Shown: positions 1-5,019, numbered from the stretch's first letter. The stretch is 5,019 nt of DNA from Clostridia bacterium (GCA_017382555.1 JAFOAB010000161.1:1-5019); one strand, 5' to 3'. Notes: generated from the letters alone by a model not told the origin. Numbers and translations: made by a program.

Positions 1-992
1 GCCAGACGATTGCCGACACGCTCGGCATCGGCGGTATATTCCGCGGTCTGCGCACCATACACGTATTAAAGGACATCGCCGCGGATATGGAGGAGGTCTG
101 CCCCAACGCGTGGTTCCTTAACTACACGAACCCCATGGCTATCCTTGCGGGATATATGCAGAGATACACGAACGTAAAGACTGTCGGCCTCTGCCACAGC
201 GTGCAGGTTGTAAACAAGCGCTGTATGGAGCATCTCGGTATGGATTACAGCCGCTTCGGTCATTCCGTTGTTGCGGGCATCAACCATCAGGCTTGGCTGC
301 TTGAGATCTACGATAAGGACGGCAACGACCTCTACCCCGAGATAAGGGAGAGGGCAAAGACCATAAACGATACGCCGCACGGCGATATGGTGCGTATGGA
401 CTTTATAAACAAGCTTGGCTATTACGTTACCGAATCCAGCGAGCATAATGCGGAATATACGATGTTCTATATAAAGGAAAAGTATCCGGAGCTTATAGAG
501 CGCTTCAACATTCCGCTTGACGAATATCCGCGCCGCTGTGTAAAGCAGATCGCAAACTGGAACGCGCGCAGAGACAGCCTGCTGAACGGCGAGGATCTGG
601 AGCATAAGCGCTCAAGCGAGTACGCATCCTATATTATGGAAGCAATGGTAACCAACAAGCCCTACAAGATAGGCGGCAACGTTTTAAACCGCGGACTTAT
701 CACCAACCTTCCGCACAATGCGTGCGTTGAGGTGCCCTGCCTTGTTGACGGAAGCGGAGTTACCCCCACCGTTGTGGGCGATCTCCCCGAGGTGCTTGCC
801 GCAATGAACAGAACGAACATAAACGTACAGCTTCTTACCATCGAGGCGGCAGTAACGCAGAAGAAGGAGCATATCTACCACGCGGCAATGCTTGACCCGC
901 ATACGGCAAGCGAGCTTTCCGTTGACGAGATAATAAAAATGTGCGACGAGCTTTATGATGCACATAACGCCGCGGGATACCCCGTATTCTGA
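1..992 (+). CDS. melA: Alpha-galactosidase, glycoside hydrolase family 4 (5'-truncated by window edge)
   Basis: GH4 enzymes hydrolyse alpha-galactosides such as melibiose in the cytoplasm, using NAD+ and a divalent metal in an oxidation-elimination-addition mechanism. The frame is open from the left edge; the first full codon is at position 3, leaving 329 residues of a family usually about 430-450 long. The N-terminal Rossmann region with the glycine-rich NAD-binding loop is therefore outside the window. Visible family signatures, in order, are QTIADTLGIGG, RGLRTI, NYTNPMA, GLCHSVQ (metal-ligand Cys at codon 192-194), GINHQAW (metal-ligand His at 285-287), YYVTESSEHNAEY, PLDEYPRRC and YHAAMLDPHTA. 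The order and wording match my memory of E. coli MelA closely, which favours alpha-galactosidase over the alpha-glucosidase or 6-phospho-glycosidase branches of GH4. The C-terminus ends at a TGA followed by a terminator. No sugar transporter or regulator is visible, so its operon context is unknown. The substrate is inferred from similarity, not proven. Confidence 0.9.
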   Translation, partial: QTIADTLGIGGIFRGLRTIHVLKDIAADMEEVCPNAWFLNYTNPMAILAGYMQRYTNVKTVGLCHSVQVVNKRCMEHLGMDYSRFGHSVVAGINHQAWLLEIYDKDGNDLYPEIRERAKTINDTPHGDMVRMDFINKLGYYVTESSEHNAEYTMFYIKEKYPELIERFNIPLDEYPRRCVKQIANWNARRDSLLNGEDLEHKRSSEYASYIMEAMVTNKPYKIGGNVLNRGLITNLPHNACVEVPCLVDGSGVTPTVVGDLPEVLAAMNRTNINVQLLTIEAAVTQKKEHIYHAAMLDPHTASELSVDEIIKMCDELYDAHNAAGYPVF

Positions 993-1005
993 TAACCAAA
1001 TATTA

Positions 1006-1036
1006 AAGGCGGAAAACGCATTGCGTTTTCCGCCTT
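1006..1036. terminator. Bidirectional intrinsic terminator between convergent genes
   Basis: A perfect 14-bp inverted repeat (AAGGCGGAAAACGC at 1006-1019 with its complement at 1023-1036) encloses a 3-nt ATT loop. On the + strand it is followed by CTTTT, and on the - strand by TTTAATATT. It lies in the 47-bp gap between the stop of melA (992) and the stop of the convergent deacetylase (1040), so it most likely ends both transcripts. The + strand T-run is short and interrupted by one C. Confidence 0.85.
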
Positions 1037-1039
1037 CTT

Positions 1040-2365
1040 TTACGGTTTTACCAGCTCTTCGAATCTCGCCTCGTGGTCATAAATCTCATACGGATCGAAG
1101 TACTCATATATATGGCTCTTATCCGCCCAATTACGGAGGGTGATACCCGTGAGGGTATATCTTTCAAGATATATATTTCCAACCCTTGTGGCAATTCCGC
1201 CGCCATCCTTGGGGAACATTCCGTCCCACAGGCAGTTTGTGGAGCTTGTGCAGCAAAATACGGTAAAGCCCTCGCCAAGTAGCTTTGTATGCGTCTCGGA
1301 GCCGTAATAAGTAAATGCGCCGTAAGGATAAACCAATATCTGCGTTTCACCGATAAGGGGCTTTACGTTTCTGTTCCACGCGATTATATCCTCGTCAATA
1401 ACGTCCTGCGTGCAGGTGGAGAGATCTCTGTGGAAAAAGGTGTGGGAGGCGAAGCTGTAGCCGTTTTCCTTCAGCCAAGCGATAACGGGCTTGACCTTCT
1501 CCCTTTCGGCCATATAGTCGATTCCCGCCTCCGCAAAGCTTTCGTCCGTGCGGTAGCCGAGAATGCCCTGAAAGCCCGTAAGAGCGATGGTGCATTTTGC
1601 GCCATTGGTGGAAAAATCGGGATGCTCGGCAATGAATTTTTCAAGCTGAGGGAAGACGTCGAGATCGTTTATCTCTTCCCTGCCGTCAACGTAGCCGACA
1701 CACATAATCGTCCCGTTATGTATGATAAGGCGGTCAACCATGCCCCAATCGGACTTGCGGCTGTCATACACAACGTCGTCAATAGAAAGCACAAGCGGCT
1801 TTCTGCCCACGGGAACCTGAACGTAATCCTTTAGGCGAGCCTTGACGGTACCGTCCGTATCCGTATAATTCTCGTACATATCGTTTATATCGATAAGGCT
1901 GTAGCCCTTCTCATAAAGCGATTCGAGTATGGCAACGAACTCGCTGACGGTGAGGCAATCGGCATCAAGAGGAGCGCCCTTATAGCTACAGCCACGCTCG
2001 GGATAAGCGATAAGACAGTGCGTAAAAATGTGGCGCACCTGACTTGCGGGGTAATTTTCAAGCTCCTGCTTCGGCTCCTCCGGCTTTACCTCCTCGGTAA
2101 CGGGCTCGGTCACCGGCTCGGTCACCGGCTCGGTAACGGGTTCTGTTGCAGGCTCGGTAATAGGCTCTGTAACCGCAACGGTAGCCTCTGTCGCAGGGGC
2201 ATTCGTTATCTCATCTGTGACAATCGGTGGTTCGCTCGTCAGCTCTGTAAGAAGCTCGGTAATCGGTATTGCCGTTGTCTCGGCAACTCCGGTCACAGCT
2301 CCCTCGCACGATACCGCACCGAAAAGCATAACGAAACCCGTAAGTAATGATAAAAAGCGTTTCAT
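1040..2365 (-). CDS. Polysaccharide deacetylase-family (CE4/NodB-like) lipoprotein with Thr-Glu-Pro linker
   Basis: This 441-residue protein is probably exported and lipid-anchored. Residues 1-20 form a lipoprotein signal: MKR, a hydrophobic stretch LSLLTGFVMLFGA, then AVSC with Cys20 as the candidate lipidated residue (lipobox slightly atypical, with Ala at -3). Residues about 22-105 are a low-complexity Thr/Glu/Pro/Val spacer with TEPV-type tetrapeptides. From about residue 110 a NodB-like fold follows. SIDD (194-197) matches catalytic motif 1, with Asp196 the likely base and Asp197 a metal ligand. HTFFH (308-312) is the HTxxH metal-binding motif 2. YPYG (346-349) corresponds to motif 3, but the usual Arg before Pro-Tyr is replaced. 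RNW (411-413) may be motif 4. Such enzymes remove acetyl groups from N-acetyl sugars or O-acetylated polysaccharides outside the membrane. The substrate here, whether peptidoglycan, capsule or dietary glycan, cannot be told. ATG at 2365 is preferred over an in-frame GTG at 2374, which lies only 2 nt from AAGGA. The gene appears monocistronic. Confidence 0.85.
   Translation of the reverse strand: MKRFLSLLTGFVMLFGAVSCEGAVTGVAETTAIPITELLTELTSEPPIVTDEITNAPATEATVAVTEPITEPATEPVTEPVTEPVTEPVTEEVKPEEPKQELENYPASQVRHIFTHCLIAYPERGCSYKGAPLDADCLTVSEFVAILESLYEKGYSLIDINDMYENYTDTDGTVKARLKDYVQVPVGRKPLVLSIDDVVYDSRKSDWGMVDRLIIHNGTIMCVGYVDGREEINDLDVFPQLEKFIAEHPDFSTNGAKCTIALTGFQGILGYRTDESFAEAGIDYMAEREKVKPVIAWLKENGYSFASHTFFHRDLSTCTQDVIDEDIIAWNRNVKPLIGETQILVYPYGAFTYYGSETHTKLLGEGFTVFCCTSSTNCLWDGMFPKDGGGIATRVGNIYLERYTLTGITLRNWADKSHIYEYFDPYEIYDHEARFEELVKP
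2093..2176. repeat. 12-bp imperfect tandem repeat coding for the Thr-Glu-Pro linker
   Basis: Seven consecutive 12-bp units with consensus CTCGGTAACGGG on the + strand. The two units at 2105-2116 and 2117-2128 are identical, and those at 2093-2104 and 2129-2140 are identical to each other. Read on the - strand they encode the TEPV/TEPI/TEPA tetrapeptides of the lipoprotein spacer. Twelve bp keeps the frame, so copy number could vary without breaking the protein. Confidence 0.85.
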
Positions 2366-2376
2366 AAAATTCACCG

Positions 2377-2381
2377 TCCTT
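2377..2381 (-). promoter_or_regulatory. Ribosome-binding site deciding the deacetylase start
   Basis: The - strand reads AAGGA here. It is 11 nt from the ATG at 2365 but only 2 nt from the in-frame GTG at 2374, which is too close for normal initiation. The ATG also places the positive residues (MKR) directly before the hydrophobic core of the signal peptide. A secondary GGTGA (2371-2375) sits 5 nt before the ATG. The 11-nt spacing is on the long side, so the start is probable rather than certain. Confidence 0.55.
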
Positions 2382-2400
2382 AACTGTCGTTTGTAGCTTT

Positions 2401-2429
2401 ATTATACTCCCGATTTTTTACAAAAACAA
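2401..2429 (-). promoter_or_regulatory. Promoter of the deacetylase gene
   Basis: The - strand has a perfect -10 TATAAT (2406 to 2401), 17 bp from a weak -35 TTGTTT (2429 to 2424; three consensus matches). The predicted start is near 2394, giving an untranslated leader of about 30 nt before the ATG at 2365. T-runs on the + strand at 2434-2440, 2445-2449 and 2455-2460 lie directly upstream of the -35 and could serve as an UP element. Confidence 0.6.
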
Positions 2430-2529
2430 AGTATTTTTTTGAACTTTTTGTTGCTTTTTTGTGAACGGAAGCAAATTACGGAAAAACAAACGCAAAATAG
2501 TCGAAACTGTGCTTTTTTTATAAATAGTG

Positions 2530-2558
2530 TTGACAAAACGAAAGGGGTATGATAATAT
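2530..2558 (+). promoter_or_regulatory. Strong sigma-A-type promoter with extended -10, driving the transporter leader
   Basis: Consensus -35 TTGACA (2530-2535) and, after 17 bp, -10 TAATAT (2553-2558) preceded by TG at 2550-2551, one base upstream, which makes an extended -10. GATAAT (2551-2556) is an alternative -10 but gives a spacer of only 15 bp. A run of seven T (2513-2519) lies upstream of the -35. Transcription would start around 2564-2566, leaving about 200 nt of leader before the transporter ATG at 2766. Confidence 0.75.
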
Positions 2559-2594
2559 TCTTAGCGTGACAGTATGCGGGATACCGCAATTATT

Positions 2595-2600
2595 AAGGAG
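2595..2600 (+). promoter_or_regulatory. Ribosome-binding site of the leader reading frame
   Basis: AAGGAG followed after 10 nt by GTG at 2611. The surrounding TTAAGGAGAA (2593-2602) is identical to the sequence around the transporter ribosome-binding site (2752-2761). A full Shine-Dalgarno in the leader, far from the transporter start, is the main reason to believe the short frame is translated. Confidence 0.55.
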
Positions 2601-2610
2601 AACACGCAAA

Positions 2611-2664
2611 GTGGACGACGGCAACAGTCGAAGTACAAATTTTACCGATTTAAATATTTTTTGA
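2611..2664 (+). CDS. Putative 17-residue leader peptide upstream of the transporter
   Basis: A GTG-initiated frame reads M-D-D-G-N-S-R-S-T-N-F-T-D-L-N-I-F and stops at TGA (2662-2664). It follows AAGGAG with 10-nt spacing and lies wholly between a strong promoter and an intrinsic terminator. Its stop codon is 2 nt before the 5' arm of that terminator. A ribosome paused at or near the stop would therefore cover that arm and favour read-through into the transporter. This is the expected geometry of ribosome-controlled attenuation. The peptide has two acidic residues at its start but no run of one amino acid that would name an inducing signal. I do not recognise the peptide. It could be a chance frame, since it is short and starts with GTG. 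Confidence 0.45.
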   Translation: MDDGNSRSTNFTDLNIF

Positions 2665-2666
2665 AG

Positions 2667-2708
2667 AACACATAACCTGTACCCGTAAGGAACAGGCTGT
2701 GTTTTTTT
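2667..2708 (+). terminator. Intrinsic terminator (attenuator) in the transporter leader
   Basis: AACACA (2667-2672) pairs with TGTGTT (2698-2703). CCTGT (2676-2680) pairs with ACAGG (2692-2696). CC (2683-2684) and GG (2689-2690) close a GTAA loop of the GNRA type. A run of seven T (2702-2708) follows directly. A small TAA-versus-C internal loop separates the two main helices. The terminator lies about 145 nt after the predicted promoter and 57 bp before the transporter ATG, with no complete gene between it and the promoter other than the putative leader peptide. It is therefore likely to control read-through into the transporter. Confidence 0.8.
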
Positions 2709-2753
2709 GCGTTTCGGACACTTTTTACGTTTTCCGCACATTATAATTTTCTT

Positions 2754-2759
2754 AAGGAG
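2754..2759 (+). promoter_or_regulatory. Ribosome-binding site of the transporter gene
   Basis: AAGGAG placed 6 nt before the ATG at 2766, a near-ideal Clostridia Shine-Dalgarno. It fixes the start of the transporter at 2766. Confidence 0.85.
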
Positions 2760-2765
2760 AAAATC

Positions 2766-4076
2766 ATGCCCGACGGTAGTAGTACCAAAATCATTATTAT
2801 GCTCATCTGCCTTGCCTTTTCCGCCTTCTTTTCGGCAACGGAAACGGCATTCACCTCCGCAAACCAAACGAAGCTCAAGAATATGGCATCCGAGGGTAAC
2901 CGACGCGCTGCAAGAGTGCTTAGAATGTCGGAAAATTACGATAAGCTGCTTTCCGCAATACTTGTCGGAAACAACGTCGTAAATATCCTTCTTTCCTCCA
3001 CCGCGACACTGTGGTTCGTTGATCTGCTTGTAAACACAAGCTACGCAAGCGCAGCATCCGCTATCTCCACCGCGGTTATCACCATAATCGTTCTTCTTTT
3101 CGGTGAGATATCCCCAAAGAGCCTTGCAAAGGAAAAGCCCGAAAAATTCGCAATGGCAGTCGCCCCCCTGCTTGCCTTCATTATACTTATACTTACCCCC
3201 ATCAACTTCATATTCATTCTTTGGAAGAAGCTTCTCAACCTCGTCTTCAAGCCGGGCGAGGTCGATACAGTAACCGAGGGCGAGGTGCTTACCCTTATCG
3301 ACGAGGCGCACGAGGACGGAAGCATCGACGAATATAACAAGGAGCTTATCGAAAACATCTTTGATTTCGACGATCTCACCGCCGCGGAGATAGCTACCCA
3401 CCGCACCGACCTTACCACCCTTGCAAAGGACGGCACGGACGAGGAGTGGGAGGACGTTATCCAGCACAACCGCTTCTCCCGTATTCCCGTATACGGCGAG
3501 GACGTGGACGATATCATCGGCGTGCTTGACACGCGCGAATACTTCCGTATGGAGGACAAGAGCCGCGAAAAGGTTCTTGAAAACGCTCTCCGCCCCGCAT
3601 ACTTCGTTCCCGAAAGCGTTAAGGCGGACGTTCTCTTCCGTAATATGAAAAAGAACAAGGAATCCATGGCGATAGTTCTTGACGAATACGGCGGAGTTTT
3701 CGGCGTTATTACCTTCACCGACCTCGTGCAGTGCCTTGTAGGTGATTTTTCCGAGGATGAGGATGAGGGCGAGGCGCTTGATTCCATCGTTATGCTTGAG
3801 GAAAACGTATATCAGCTTAACTGCCCCGTCCCCGTTTCCGAGGTCGAGGAAACGCTCGGCATCAAGCTGGAGGATTGCGATTCCGATACCTTCGGTGGCT
3901 TCGTGCTCGGCCTTTACGGCTCCATTCCCGACGATGACACCACCTTCGAGCTTGAAACGGACGATCTGTTCATCAAGGTCTTAAGCATCAAGGACCACCG
4001 CATCGAAGCAATGACCGTAACCCTCAAAAAGAAGGCCGAGGAAGACCCCGAAAAGGAGACCTTCCCCGGGCTGTAA
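2766..4076 (+). CDS. CNNM/CorC-family (hemolysin-like) divalent-cation transporter: DUF21, two CBS, CorC_HlyC domains
   Basis: A full-length 436-residue inner-membrane protein. Residues about 8-160 are the DUF21/CNNM membrane domain, with hydrophobic segments near 8-24, 60-84, 93-113 and 128-153. It carries the conserved family motifs SATETA (23-28), GNN (68-70) and GEISPK (113-118). Two CBS domains follow (about 200-260 and 270-327; motifs HNRFSRIPVYGE, VLDEYGGVFGVIT). These usually bind ATP or Mg-ATP and gate the channel. The C-terminal CorC_HlyC domain (about 338-422; DTFGGFVLGLYG) completes the usual order, and total length is typical. Known relatives are CNNM/CorC-type transporters and Staphylococcus aureus MpfA, implicated in Mg2+ export or resistance. 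Direction and ion here are inferred. The name hemolysin is historical and does not imply toxin activity. A strongly acidic stretch (FSEDEDEGEALD, 328-339) links CBS2 to the last domain. Expression probably depends on the promoter at 2530 and on read-through of the attenuator at 2667-2708. Confidence 0.93.
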   Translation: MPDGSSTKIIIMLICLAFSAFFSATETAFTSANQTKLKNMASEGNRRAARVLRMSENYDKLLSAILVGNNVVNILLSSTATLWFVDLLVNTSYASAASAISTAVITIIVLLFGEISPKSLAKEKPEKFAMAVAPLLAFIILILTPINFIFILWKKLLNLVFKPGEVDTVTEGEVLTLIDEAHEDGSIDEYNKELIENIFDFDDLTAAEIATHRTDLTTLAKDGTDEEWEDVIQHNRFSRIPVYGEDVDDIIGVLDTREYFRMEDKSREKVLENALRPAYFVPESVKADVLFRNMKKNKESMAIVLDEYGGVFGVITFTDLVQCLVGDFSEDEDEGEALDSIVMLEENVYQLNCPVPVSEVEETLGIKLEDCDSDTFGGFVLGLYGSIPDDDTTFELETDDLFIKVLSIKDHRIEAMTVTLKKKAEEDPEKETFPGL

Positions 4077-4087
4077 ATTAATAGAAA

Positions 4088-4130
4088 AAAATAGCGAATG
4101 TAAAAGTCAAGCCTTTACATTCGCTATTTT
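4088..4130. terminator. Bidirectional intrinsic terminator between transporter and beta-helix gene
   Basis: A perfect 17-bp inverted repeat (4088-4104 with 4114-4130; core ATAGCGAATGTAAA) around a 9-nt loop. Flanking A-runs on the left (4085-4091) and T-runs on the right give a U-tract in either direction. It lies between the stop of the transporter (4076) and the stop of the convergent gene (4143), and should end both transcripts. Confidence 0.88.
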
Positions 4131-4142
4131 CATTTGCAATCT

Positions 4143-5019
4143 TTATTTTACCGTTTTAGTGGTGAAATTACCTTGGATCTTAGAAGCGTATTCTGCGGTG
4201 TAGGTTACGTTTACCGTACCCGTTACCTTGGAGGTGTTATCAAGAATTGCCTTGATAACGCCGGTTATCTTACCGCCGTTTATTTCAAGATTTACGGTAC
4301 CCGCCATCTCGGTGGTGAAGGGGCCTGTGATTCCGCCCACTCTGCCGACAGCGGCAATATCGCTGTTAAACGTACCGCCGTTGATGATAAGCGAGCAGGT
4401 GCCGTATACGGAGTTCATACCCACAGCCGCCGTAGGCGCGGTGGCGCCGCCGCTATGGAACGTACCGCCGTTTACGGTAATTGTAAGGGATGCGCCCTCA
4501 AGTATTCTGCCGACGGGCAGATCCTGGCTTTGGCGGCGGTTGCCCGCGCGGATATACTGCCACTCACCGCCGTTTATGACGATATTGCACTTACCGCAGA
4601 AATCTATCTCGCCGTCGGGAACGCCCGCATTACCCACGTTGATACCCGCGATGAATACGGGATAGTTGTAGGAGGAGCTTGCAACGGTGCACTTTACGTC
4701 CGCACCGATGGTTACGTTATGATAATTACATACGAACATAACGCTGTTTGCCGTCATATTCAGGGTAATGGCATCAAAGCTGAAATCCCCTCCGAGGAAT
4801 ATGGAGCGAGACATATCAAGCTTTGCGTCTGCCGTTGCGCGGTAATCCACACCGTTATAAACGGAGGTTACGGTGATAGGCTTGTCGGTATCGGGGAGGA
4901 ACATATTGTAATCGATTGCGGTAGGACCGCAAACAACTATCGTTCCGCCGCTCTCGCGGAGAAGTGCTACCGCAGCCGCAATATCGTTTATCGCCGTTTC
5001 GGGCGTTGCGCCGATGCCA
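4143..5019 (-). CDS. Predicted right-handed beta-helix repeat protein, probably secreted or surface-associated (C-terminal 291 residues; 5'-truncated by window edge)
   Basis: The frame is open to the right edge; an internal Met at 4904 is not taken as the start, because the sequence upstream (ATPETAINDIAAAVALL, then SGGTIVVCGP) reads as continuous protein. That segment resembles the amphipathic helix plus first strand that caps pectate-lyase-like beta-helices. Further on, a repeated signature of alternating hydrophobics followed by (I/V)NGG occurs four times: IVINGGEW, ITVNGGTF, LIINGGTF and LEINGGKI. NGG begins at visible residues 149, 183, 213 and 247, spaced 34, 30 and 34. The spacing is close to one to one-and-a-half beta-helix turns. 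The chain is rich in Gly, Asn, Thr and Val, as in surface or secreted proteins of gut Clostridia. No catalytic residues, cell-wall anchor or export signal can be seen in the visible part; a signal peptide would lie outside the window. Function is unknown; carbohydrate binding or lysis, or adhesion, is possible. Confidence 0.7.
   Translation of the reverse strand, partial: GIGATPETAINDIAAAVALLRESGGTIVVCGPTAIDYNMFLPDTDKPITVTSVYNGVDYRATADAKLDMSRSIFLGGDFSFDAITLNMTANSVMFVCNYHNVTIGADVKCTVASSSYNYPVFIAGINVGNAGVPDGEIDFCGKCNIVINGGEWQYIRAGNRRQSQDLPVGRILEGASLTITVNGGTFHSGGATAPTAAVGMNSVYGTCSLIINGGTFNSDIAAVGRVGGITGPFTTEMAGTVNLEINGGKITGVIKAILDNTSKVTGTVNVTYTAEYASKIQGNFTTKTVK
4272..4575. repeat. Dispersed ACCGCCGTT motif, DNA signature of the INGG beta-helix repeats
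   Basis: The + strand motif ACCGCCGTT occurs at 4272-4280, 4375-4383, 4465-4473 and 4566-4574, spaced 103, 90 and 101 bp. On the - strand it encodes the (I/V)-N-G-G core of each repeat. Identical codons in all four copies suggest either fairly recent internal duplication or uniform codon preference. Outside the motif the units have diverged, so they are degenerate protein repeats rather than a DNA tandem array. Confidence 0.6.

Larger units (their letters stand above)
2564..2664 (+). ncRNA. Structured 5' leader RNA of the transporter transcript (candidate)
   Basis: The region between the predicted transcript start and the terminator holds several short helices. TGCGG (2575-2579) pairs with CCGCA (2584-2588) around a GATA loop. 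GCGTG (2564-2568) can pair with CACGC (2603-2607), enclosing that hairpin and the AAGGAG at 2595-2600. CGAC (2616-2619) can pair with GTCG (2627-2630). It does not match any riboswitch consensus I can recall, including M-box, yybP-ykoY, c-di-GMP, cobalamin and T-box. The helices are short and were found by eye, so the RNA may simply be an attenuator leader rather than a ligand-binding element. Confidence 0.35.

Noticed and set aside
66..605. - strand open frame (179 codons) opposite melA
   Set aside because: The + strand has unambiguous GH4 motifs across the same span.
1289..1834. + strand open frame (181 codons) inside the deacetylase gene
   Set aside because: It lies wholly within the - strand gene that carries NodB motifs; no motif of its own is seen.
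2093..2176. CRISPR-like short repeats
   Set aside because: The 12-bp units are directly adjacent without spacers and encode a tetrapeptide in frame.
2575..2590. GCGGGATACCGCA as a T-box signature
   Set aside because: It only partly resembles the T-box consensus GGGUGGNACCGCG, is not next to the terminator, and the leader is too short for a T-box Stem I.
2564..2664. Known Mg2+ or Mn2+ riboswitch (M-box, yybP-ykoY)
   Set aside because: The expected conserved sequences are not found by eye and the leader before the terminator is only about 100 nt; a covariance-model search would settle it.
2699..2746. 15-codon GTG frame overlapping the leader terminator, after AAGGA at 2687-2691
   Set aside because: It begins inside the terminator stem and runs through the U-tract, and its AAGGA is buried in the hairpin; much weaker than the frame at 2611.
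2742..2747. TATAAT just before the transporter gene as a second promoter
   Set aside because: No -35 resembling TTGACA lies 16-18 bp upstream (CACTTT or neighbours), and the transcript would start within the ribosome-binding site at 2754-2759.
2418..3467. Long - strand open frame (349 codons) opposite the transporter 5' half and leader
   Set aside because: It covers the transporter promoter, leader and coding region in antisense, has a composition rich in Cys, Lys and Arg with no recognisable domain, and no ribosome-binding site was evident. It is a shadow of the real gene on the + strand.
3041..3787. - strand Ser/Arg-rich open frame opposite the transporter
   Set aside because: Antisense of a well-supported coding region; Ser/Arg-rich composition is typical of an antisense shadow.

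Overview
The window looks like a chromosomal fragment from an anaerobic Firmicute of the class Clostridia, most likely an Oscillospiraceae/Ruminococcaceae-type gut bacterium. This is inferred from gene content: a GH4 alpha-galactosidase of the MelA type, a lipoprotein polysaccharide deacetylase with a Thr-Glu-Pro linker, a CNNM/CorC-family transporter and a beta-helix surface-type protein. Strong AAGGAG ribosome-binding sites, a TTGACA-type promoter and moderate GC with AT-rich intergenic DNA fit the same picture. No sequence comparison could be run, so the taxonomy is tentative.

Layout. Positions 1-992 (+) hold the C-terminal three quarters of melA, cut by the left edge. A 14-bp bidirectional terminator (1006-1036) separates it from a convergent lipoprotein polysaccharide deacetylase (1040-2365, -). 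About 400 bp without a long gene (2366-2765) lies between the deacetylase and the divergent transporter gene. It holds a leftward promoter with phased A/T tracts behind it, a strong rightward promoter (TTGACA, 17 bp, extended -10), a roughly 145-nt leader with a possible 17-codon peptide, and a well-formed intrinsic terminator. The transporter gene follows at 2766-4076 (+). A second bidirectional terminator (4088-4130) separates it from the convergent 3' part of a beta-helix protein gene (4143-5019, -), cut by the right edge.

How the parts relate. The four main genes alternate in strand, and each convergent pair shares one terminator, so no operon is visible. MelA acts in the cytoplasm on imported alpha-galactosides. 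The deacetylase and the beta-helix protein probably act at or outside the cell surface. The transporter is an integral membrane protein probably concerned with magnesium or other divalent cations. Nothing in the sequence ties the four into one pathway.

The most interesting element is the transporter leader. A short reading frame with a near-ideal ribosome-binding site stops 2 nt before a terminator that would end transcription before the transporter gene. This is the architecture of ribosome-mediated attenuation, although an unrecognised structured RNA is also possible. No mobile element, CRISPR array, tRNA or rRNA was seen.
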